Of a stretch of 48,046 nucleotides of DNA, positions 43,292 through 48,046 are shown one piece after another. The position numbers and the translations under genes were made by a program. Every line of letters starts with the position of its first letter. Within the stretch, counting starts at the first letter, position 1. The notes beneath the pieces are model-generated. The model saw only the letters and a list, made by a program, of their open reading frames with translations, was not told the origin of the DNA and made no database searches. Source of the stretch: Candidatus Omnitrophota bacterium (GTDB taxonomy: Bacteria > Hinthialibacterota > Hinthialibacteria > Hinthialibacterales > Hinthialibacteraceae); contig JABLXU010000042.1 of the NCBI GenBank assembly GCA_013177805.1, positions 1 through 48,046 on the forward strand. Direction: 5' to 3'.

Positions 43292-43843
43292 TCAGGCCAC
43301 GAAGCTTACGGATTGCCGCACGCCGGCGGGATCCGGCGTGAGGCTGCGGGCCATGGCCACCCGGCCGCCGCGGGCCACCTCGAGGATGTGGTACGGGGCC
43401 AGCAGGCTCAGCAGCGCCTTGATTTTGCCTTCGCTGCCCGTGGCTTCCACGATCAGCGATTCCGGGCTGACATCGGCGATGTGGGCGCGGAAAATATTGG
43501 CGATTTCGGCCACTTCGGACCGCTGGCGGGGTTCCACCTTGATTTTGCACAGGACCAGTTCGCGATCCACAATGTCGCGGTCTTCCACGGAAAAATCGCG
43601 CACTTCGTGAACGTCGATCAACTTGGCCAACTGCTTGCGCACCTGGTCGAGGATCTTGTCATCGCCGGGGCAGACAATGGTCATGCGAGACACCCGGGGA
43701 TTGTCCGTGGGCGCCACCGAGAGGCTTTCGATGTTGAAGCCGCGTGCCGAAAACAATCCCGCCACCCGGGCCAGCACGCCCGAGCGGTTTTCCACCAACA
43801 CGTAAAAGATATGCCGTCGAAATCCTTGTCCGTTCGTATTCAT
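43292..43843 (-). CDS. ilvN: Acetolactate synthase small (regulatory) subunit
   Basis: A 183-residue subunit with an N-terminal ACT domain ([20 protein letters not shown], then [10 protein letters not shown] and RMTIV) and the C-terminal ALS_ss domain ([17 protein letters not shown], ... [22 protein letters not shown]). It confers valine feedback control on IlvB. The start at 43843 overlaps the ilvB stop by one base (TGATG), so translation is coupled; GAGGGG lies about 9 nt upstream. Its last 20 residues extend a little beyond the usual end. A longer overlapping frame through ilvB is a shadow. Confidence 0.93.
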   Translation of the reverse strand: MNTNGQGFRRHIFYVLVENRSGVLARVAGLFSARGFNIESLSVAPTDNPRVSRMTIVCPGDDKILDQVRKQLAKLIDVHEVRDFSVEDRDIVDRELVLCKIKVEPRQRSEVAEIANIFRAHIADVSPESLIVEATGSEGKIKALLSLLAPYHILEVARGGRVAMARSLTPDPAGVRQSVSFVA

Positions 43844-45681
43844 CAGGCCATCCCCTCGATCATTTGATTCAGCGAAGCGCCCGCCGGCACCATGGGATAC
43901 ACGTTCTCTTCGCGCGCCACCCAGACATCCAGGATGGCGGTTTGTTTGACCCGCAAGCATTCGCGCAGGGCGTCTTCCAGCTCGCTGCGCCGCGTCACCT
44001 TGCGGCCCCAGGCCCCGTAGGCCACGGCTAATTTTTCGAAATCGGGCAGGTACTCGGCGTTCATCCAATCGCCGGGTTTCATCTGGGAGCGGTCCACCCC
44101 GGCTTTGGGACGGGTCATTTCCGTGGCGGAATAGTTCTTGCCGTAGAAGAGGTCCTGCCACTGCCGCACCATGCCCAGCCAGCCGTTGTTCATGATGATG
44201 ATTTTCACGGGCAGATCGTAATACACCGCCGTGGCCATTTCCTGGATGTTCATCTGAAAAGAGGCGTCCCCGGCGATGACCACCACCTGCCGGCCGGGAT
44301 GCGCCAGTTGCGCGCCCAGGGCGGCCGGGAAACCATACCCCATCGTGCCCAATCCGCCCGAGGTCAGCCACGTGCGCGGGCGGGTGAACGTGAAATACTG
44401 CGCCGCCCACATTTGGTGCTGGCCCACTTCCGTGGCCAGGATGGCGTCTTCGTCCTTCATCCGGTTGACCATCTCCACCAGGTACTGGGGCATGATCAAA
44501 TCGGTGCCTTCCATGGGGTTGTACTTGAGCGGATGCTGTTTTTTCCACACTTCGATCTGCTTCAGCCACTCGTCCGTGTCGCACCGCTCCGCCAGGGGAA
44601 TCAGGTCTTGCAGAATGTGTTTCACGTCGCCCACCAGATCCACGTCCACGATCACGTTCTTGCTAATCGAAGAGGGATCGATGTCCATGTGGATGATTTT
44701 GGCGTGGGGGGCAAATTCGCTGACCTTGCCGGTCACCCGGTCATCAAAGCGCGATCCGACGGCGATGAGCGCGTCGCAATGCTGCACCGCCTTGTTGGCG
44801 TACATCGTCCCGTGCATGCCCAACATCTTCAGGGACAAAGGATGCGTTTCGGGAAACGCGCCCAAGCCCATGAGGGTTGTGGTCACCGGGATATTGGTTT
44901 TCGTGGCGAACAGGAAGAGTTCGTCCGCGGCATTGGCGTTGATCACGCCGCCGCCCACGTAGAGGAGGGGCTTCTTGGAGGTGCGGATGATTTCCCAGGC
45001 GTCCCGCACCTTGGCCGGATCCGCGTGGAAGGGAACCTTATACCCCGGCAGGTCGGGCTTTTCCGGGTACGTGTAATTTTCCAGCGTCTTTTTCTGGATA
45101 TCCTTGGGGATGTCGATCAGCACCGGACCGGGCCGCCCGGTTTGGGCGATATGGAAGGCGTTTTTCAAGAGCTGGGGAAGTTCTTCGATCGACTGCACCA
45201 GGTAATTATGCTTGGTCACCGAGCGGGTGATGCCCACCACGTCCGCTTCCTGGAAGGCGTCGTTGCCAATCAGCGTGGTGGGGACCTGGCCGGTGATCAC
45301 CACGAGGGGAATCGAGTCCATCATGGCGTCCGCCAGGCCGGTGGTGGCATTGGTCGCTCCCGGGCCGGAGGTGAGCACGCACACGCCCACCTTGCCGGTT
45401 GAACGCGCGTAGCCCTCCGCCATGTGCACGGCGCCCTGTTCATGCCGTACCAGGATGAACTTGAACTTGTCGGAATGGTTAATCTGGTCGAAGACGTCGA
45501 TGATGGCCCCACCCGGATAGCCGAAGACCATCTCCACGCCTTCGCGTTCCAGGGCGTCGATGACGATTTCGCATCCCCGCTTGCTGAGGGGGGGAGGCGG
45601 GGCAATCGGATGTGCCGGTTTTTCCGGGCTTTTCTCTTTCTTCTTTCGCTCGAGTTTTGAGGTTGGCGCGCCGCCGGACAT
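43843..45681 (-). CDS. ilvB: Acetolactate synthase large (catalytic) subunit
   Basis: A 612-residue thiamine-diphosphate enzyme that condenses two pyruvates, or pyruvate and 2-oxobutyrate, to acetohydroxy acids. The activating Glu lies in [15 protein letters not shown]. The cofactor motif runs from [11 protein letters not shown] to [14 protein letters not shown]. The TPP, flavin-binding and pyrimidine domains are in the normal order. A charged Lys/Pro-rich N-terminal extension of about 30 residues precedes the conserved [12 protein letters not shown]. The start at 45681 has GGAGGT about 8 nt upstream. It is the first gene of the operon, with a long attenuator-like leader. Confidence 0.95.
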   Translation of the reverse strand: MSGGAPTSKLERKKKEKSPEKPAHPIAPPPPLSKRGCEIVIDALEREGVEMVFGYPGGAIIDVFDQINHSDKFKFILVRHEQGAVHMAEGYARSTGKVGVCVLTSGPGATNATTGLADAMMDSIPLVVITGQVPTTLIGNDAFQEADVVGITRSVTKHNYLVQSIEELPQLLKNAFHIAQTGRPGPVLIDIPKDIQKKTLENYTYPEKPDLPGYKVPFHADPAKVRDAWEIIRTSKKPLLYVGGGVINANAADELFLFATKTNIPVTTTLMGLGAFPETHPLSLKMLGMHGTMYANKAVQHCDALIAVGSRFDDRVTGKVSEFAPHAKIIHMDIDPSSISKNVIVDVDLVGDVKHILQDLIPLAERCDTDEWLKQIEVWKKQHPLKYNPMEGTDLIMPQYLVEMVNRMKDEDAILATEVGQHQMWAAQYFTFTRPRTWLTSGGLGTMGYGFPAALGAQLAHPGRQVVVIAGDASFQMNIQEMATAVYYDLPVKIIIMNNGWLGMVRQWQDLFYGKNYSATEMTRPKAGVDRSQMKPGDWMNAEYLPDFEKLAVAYGAWGRKVTRRSELEDALRECLRVKQTAILDVWVAREENVYPMVPAGASLNQMIEGMA

Positions 45682-45754
45682 AATTTTGACCTCCATATGG
45701 TCGAATGGATTAGGATATTTTCCAAGCCGCAATCAGGGAAACCGCCGCTCAACG

Positions 45755-45794
45755 AAAAAAGGCCGTGAGCGCTTGTTTTTCCGCCCACGGCCTT
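45755..45794 (-). terminator. Attenuator terminator in the ilvB leader
   Basis: A 9-bp stem, AAGGCCGTG (45786-45794) with CACGGCCTT (45759-45767), is followed on the minus strand by TTTTTTCG. It lies inside the ilvB leader, about 75 nt before the start codon, so complete termination would block the operon. The 3' arm CACGGCC is duplicated at 45865-45871 inside the leader ORF, so the 5' arm can pair with either. Confidence 0.8.
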
Positions 45795-45816
45795 GAGGAT
45801 TTTCTTGGAAATACGG

Positions 45817-45912
45817 TCAACCGTCCTTCCCCAAAGCAGTGGGCCGACGTACACCGACTACGATGGCCGTGTTCAGCAACAACTGCTTTGGGAGAAGAAT
45901 CACCGTACTCAC
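45817..45912 (-). CDS. ilvB leader peptide ORF (31 codons, 12 branched-chain)
   Basis: A GTG at 45912 opens a 31-residue frame reading MSTVILLPKQLLLNTAIVVG and then VRRPTALGKDG, ending at TGA 45817-45819. Twelve of 31 residues are Val, Leu or Ile, in three clusters (VILL, LLL, IVV-V), as in the ilvB leader peptides of enteric bacteria. It lies between the promoter (45963-45991) and the terminator (45755-45794). The ribosome site is imperfect: GAGGGG lies 14 nt upstream of the GTG. Low charged-tRNA should stall ribosomes here and favour read-through. It is too short for ordinary gene calls. Confidence 0.6.
   Translation of the reverse strand: MSTVILLPKQLLLNTAIVVGVRRPTALGKDG
45830..45892 (-). 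promoter_or_regulatory. Long-range hairpin of the ilvB leader (pause or antitermination element)
   Basis: An 11-bp perfect inverted repeat, CCCAAAGCAGT (45882-45892 in the RNA sense) with ACTGCTTTGGG (45830-45840), encloses a 41-nt loop containing the CACGGCC element (45865-45871). The 5' arm lies just after the VILL codons. This is the layout needed for ribosome position to change which stems form. The exact order of pairing is inferred. Confidence 0.6.
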
Positions 45913-45962
45913 GTTATTTTCCAGAACCCCTCATTGCGAGGTTTTGTTAAGTATGGGAGTAA

Positions 45963-45991
45963 ACTCTATCTATCCCGCGGGGATTTGTCAA
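45963..45991 (-). promoter_or_regulatory. Promoter of the ilvBNC operon
   Basis: On the minus strand a perfect TTGACA (45986-45991) is followed after 17 nt by TAGAGT (45963-45968, 4 of 6 matches). The predicted start is near 45956, which gives a leader of about 275 nt before ilvB. A CCGCGGG palindrome lies in the spacer and could be an operator or just a repeat. It lies close to the end of tctA, which is transcribed toward it. Confidence 0.6.
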
Positions 45992-46007
45992 GGGAATTTT
46001 TTGAAAA

Positions 46008-47501
46008 TTATCCCTCTTCCCGCTTCCAGCCCGGGTGTTTCCAAAGTCCGGTTACGACTGTGGCCGCGGCAATCAGCAACAGGAGGGCTGAAAGCGGACG
46101 GGTGAAGAAATCAAACGGGCTGGCGCCTGGCATCAGCATCGCCCGCCGCAGGTTTTGCTCGGCCATGGGGCCCAGAATCAGGGCCAACACGACCGGCGAG
46201 GCGGGATATTCCCAGCGTTTCATGCCATACCCGATCAGTCCCATGGCCACCGCCACACCCACATCGAACAGACTGTTCTGGAGGGAGTAGGCACCGATCA
46301 CGCTCAGTACGCAGATCACCGGCAACAGCACCCGTTTGTCGATGAGGATCATGCGGGAGGTATAGCGGGCGGACAGCAAACCAAGCACTAACATGATGAA
46401 GTTGGCCAAGATCATAGTCAAAAAAATGGGATACACCACATCGGCATGATCCCGGAACAGCAAGGGGCCGGGTTGCAAACCTTGCACCACCAGGGCGTTG
46501 AGCATCACCGCGGTCACCGCGTCACCCGGCACGCCCAGGGTGAGCATGGGGATCATCGCGCCGCCCGTGCATCCGCTTTTGCCGCTTTCGCTGGCGATAA
46601 TCCCCTTGGGTTCCCCGTCCCCGAAGCGGTCGCCCGGCTTGGCCAGCCGTTTCGCTTCGTTATAGCTCACGAACGAGGCGATGTCGCATCCCGCGCCCGG
46701 CAGGCTGCCGATGAATGTGCCCAAGGTTCCCGGCCATAAAAACGTGAACCGGTACCGGAAAAATTCTTTCACACTGGGATAGGAAAAACGCAGGTGAGGC
46801 AGAGTGAATCCTTTGCGGCTGAGTTCCGGGATTTCGGAAAAGACCTGCGCGAAAGCGAAGAGGCCGATCAATACCGGAATGAATCCGATGCCGCTGAACA
46901 ATTCGGGAAAGCCGAAGCAAAAGCGGGGAATGCCGGCCACCGGATCGAGGCCAACCGTGGCGAGGAGCAATCCTGCCAAGCCGGAGATAATACCCTTGAG
47001 CACATCACGGCCGGAAATGGTCACAATCATGCTCAGTCCGAAAACCGCCAACGCGAAATATTCGTGGTAACTGAACCGCAACGCGAAACGGGACAGTTGC
47101 GGACTGAGAAACGATAAAATCAGGGCGCCGAGCACCCCTCCCACGAAACTGGCCAGGGTGGCCCAGACGATCGCCCGCCCCGCCTCACCCCGCTGGGTCA
47201 TGGGGAATCCGTCCAGCACCGTAGGCGCGGACGCCGGAGTGCCCGGCGTGGCGATCAGGATGGCCGTGATGGTCCCCCCGTAGATCGCCCCCACGTAAAT
47301 ACCGATCAGCATGGCCAGGCTGAGGTGCGGTCCCAGGTCCAGGCTGATGGCCAGGGGCATCAGCAACGTCACCCCCATCGTCGCGGTCAGGCCGGGCAAC
47401 GCTCCGATAACGATCCCCAGCGCGACCCCCAAGGTGACAATTCCCAATGCCATCGGATTAGCGGCGATCCAGAGGTAATGCAGATAGGCGTCCATGGGCA
47501 T
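46008..47501 (-). CDS. tctA: Tripartite tricarboxylate transporter large permease, TctA family
   Basis: A 497-residue membrane protein with about ten to twelve helices. GALPGLTATMGVTLLMPLA is the TctA signature, repeated in a related form as GSLPGAGCDIASF, and GGAMIPMLTLGVPGDAVTAV is the second conserved segment. With TctB and a periplasmic binding protein it imports citrate or other carboxylates with sodium or protons. It lies 43 bp downstream of tctB on the same strand. The ribosome site is weak, and the start could be two codons later. Confidence 0.93.
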   Translation of the reverse strand: MPMDAYLHYLWIAANPMALGIVTLGVALGIVIGALPGLTATMGVTLLMPLAISLDLGPHLSLAMLIGIYVGAIYGGTITAILIATPGTPASAPTVLDGFPMTQRGEAGRAIVWATLASFVGGVLGALILSFLSPQLSRFALRFSYHEYFALAVFGLSMIVTISGRDVLKGIISGLAGLLLATVGLDPVAGIPRFCFGFPELFSGIGFIPVLIGLFAFAQVFSEIPELSRKGFTLPHLRFSYPSVKEFFRYRFTFLWPGTLGTFIGSLPGAGCDIASFVSYNEAKRLAKPGDRFGDGEPKGIIASESGKSGCTGGAMIPMLTLGVPGDAVTAVMLNALVVQGLQPGPLLFRDHADVVYPIFLTMILANFIMLVLGLLSARYTSRMILIDKRVLLPVICVLSVIGAYSLQNSLFDVGVAVAMGLIGYGMKRWEYPASPVVLALILGPMAEQNLRRAMLMPGASPFDFFTRPLSALLLLIAAATVVTGLWKHPGWKREEG

Positions 47502-47544
47502 TCAACCGCGATCTCATCCGCGCCAGGCGGATTCTTTCATCCGA

Positions 47545-48024
47545 TTAACTCCCCAACCATCCTCGAGGCAAAGGCACTCCCAGGATTTGTTGGAACGAGA
47601 AATACAACCCCAGGGTGACTCCCAGCACCCAAACCGCGATGAGCCCCAGCCGCCGTTCCCCCAAGTACCGCATCATGAACACCAGGTAGGCCATGGTGGA
47701 CACGACATACCCCGCCATGGTCATTACGGCCACATAGGCCACCAGAGCCAAAAAGACCGTGGCGATGACCGGCCAGATCCGTTTGCGCCGGCCCGCGGGC
47801 TCCGGCGAGTGCTTCAGCCGCCGCACGGAACGGCCTAGAAGATACAGACCGAGAGGACCTAGCAAGCCGGCCAATAAGCGGGGATAGACTTCCGGGCTGA
47901 CCGGCATGTTTTCGCGGGCATAGTTCCCGCTCGCGATGAAAATCCCCATGGAGGCCATGGCCATGCACCCACCGATCAAGACATCCGCCCACAGATCCAC
48001 CCGCGGCGTTTCCTCCGGCGGCAT
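47545..48024 (-). CDS. tctB: Tripartite tricarboxylate transporter small permease, TctB family
   Basis: A 159-residue membrane protein with four hydrophobic segments, the usual TctB layout: helix 1 around residues 12-32, a hydrophilic middle, then helices around 85-105, 105-118 and 128-148. The charged loop RRLKHSPEPAGRRKRIWP lies between helices 2 and 3. It pairs with TctA to form the transporter membrane part. The start at 48024 is close to the window edge and its ribosome site cannot be judged well. A binding-protein gene (TctC) would be expected upstream, outside the window. Confidence 0.85.
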   Translation of the reverse strand: MPPEETPRVDLWADVLIGGCMAMASMGIFIASGNYARENMPVSPEVYPRLLAGLLGPLGLYLLGRSVRRLKHSPEPAGRRKRIWPVIATVFLALVAYVAVMTMAGYVVSTMAYLVFMMRYLGERRLGLIAVWVLGVTLGLYFSFQQILGVPLPRGWLGS

Positions 48025-48046
48025 GGCATGCGACCTGGAGTCCGTC

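Noticed and set aside
42036..43550. A 504-residue ilvC frame starting upstream of 43031
   Set aside because: The extra N-terminus is rich in Arg, Gly and Pro, crosses the terminator and part of ilvN, and has no ribosome site; the start at 43031 matches the family length and has AGGAG.
43292..44584. A 430-residue frame running through ilvN and into ilvB
   Set aside because: Only the last 183 residues are ilvN; the rest is an out-of-frame shadow of ilvB.

Overview
The window is a GC-rich (mid-to-high 50s % by eye) bacterial chromosome segment carrying about 34 protein genes. It has no rRNA, tRNA, CRISPR array, transposase or phage gene that I can recognise. The gene mix (Tat-exported sulfatase and Gfo/Idh/MocA oxidoreductase, a single prepilin-like protein, a seven-haem cytochrome, a large pyruvate:ferredoxin oxidoreductase, a LarA-like protein, TctA/TctB transporter) together with ordinary sigma70-type promoters and Shine-Dalgarno sites suggests an uncultured anaerobic or facultative Gram-negative bacterium. 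Lineages such as Hydrogenedentota, Sumerlaeota or other PVC/FCB-neighbouring phyla would fit, but the phylum is a low-confidence inference from gene style only.

Layout. 1-5.1 kb: short repeats, a multihaem cytochrome (minus), a sulfatase (plus) with two candidate promoters, and a candidate small RNA. 5.1-15.4 kb: alanine racemase, a membrane protein, a coupled BON-lipoprotein/macro-domain pair, an alpha/beta hydrolase, a DegT aminotransferase, a LarA-like protein, an Nramp-like carrier without the usual metal motifs, and a Gfo/Idh/MocA oxidoreductase. 15.8-20 kb: a small DUF4177-like protein and a tightly overlapping operon of iron-type alcohol dehydrogenase, O-antigen ligase-like protein and glycosyltransferase. 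20.3-27.5 kb: a secreted repeat-domain protein, a prepilin, a strong terminator, then a dihydroorotate dehydrogenase-like protein with pyruvate:ferredoxin oxidoreductase. 28.5-41.9 kb: APC permease, PhnX, PhnW, a PbfA-like lyase, HAD hydrolase, glutamine amidotransferase, OPA-type transporter, iron-type alcohol dehydrogenase, aldehyde dehydrogenase and glutamine synthetase-like ligase. 42-46 kb: the ilvB-ilvN-ilvC operon (minus). 46-48 kb: tctA and the start of tctB.

How the genes work together. PhnW (2-aminoethylphosphonate transaminase), PhnX (phosphonoacetaldehyde hydrolase) and a probable PbfA ((R)-1-hydroxy-2-aminoethylphosphonate ammonia-lyase) form a recognisable aminoethylphosphonate-degrading set that yields acetaldehyde and phosphate. 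The neighbouring OPA carrier, alcohol and aldehyde dehydrogenases and glutamine synthetase-like ligase could import substrate and dispose of acetaldehyde, ammonia or amine, which is inference. PFOR links pyruvate to acetyl-CoA and reduced ferredoxin, and IlvBNC also starts from pyruvate.

The most striking regulatory structure is the ilvB leader: a TTGACA promoter, a 31-codon leader ORF in which 12 residues are Val, Leu or Ile, a long-range hairpin, and an intrinsic terminator whose 3' arm sequence is duplicated inside the leader ORF. This is what a transcription attenuator looks like. A second terminator followed by a 10-codon branched-chain-rich mini-ORF lies between ilvN and ilvC. The gene-free stretches carry at least three families of short dispersed repeats, two of which combine in a composite element of about 240 bp present before both the APC permease gene and the PbfA-like gene.
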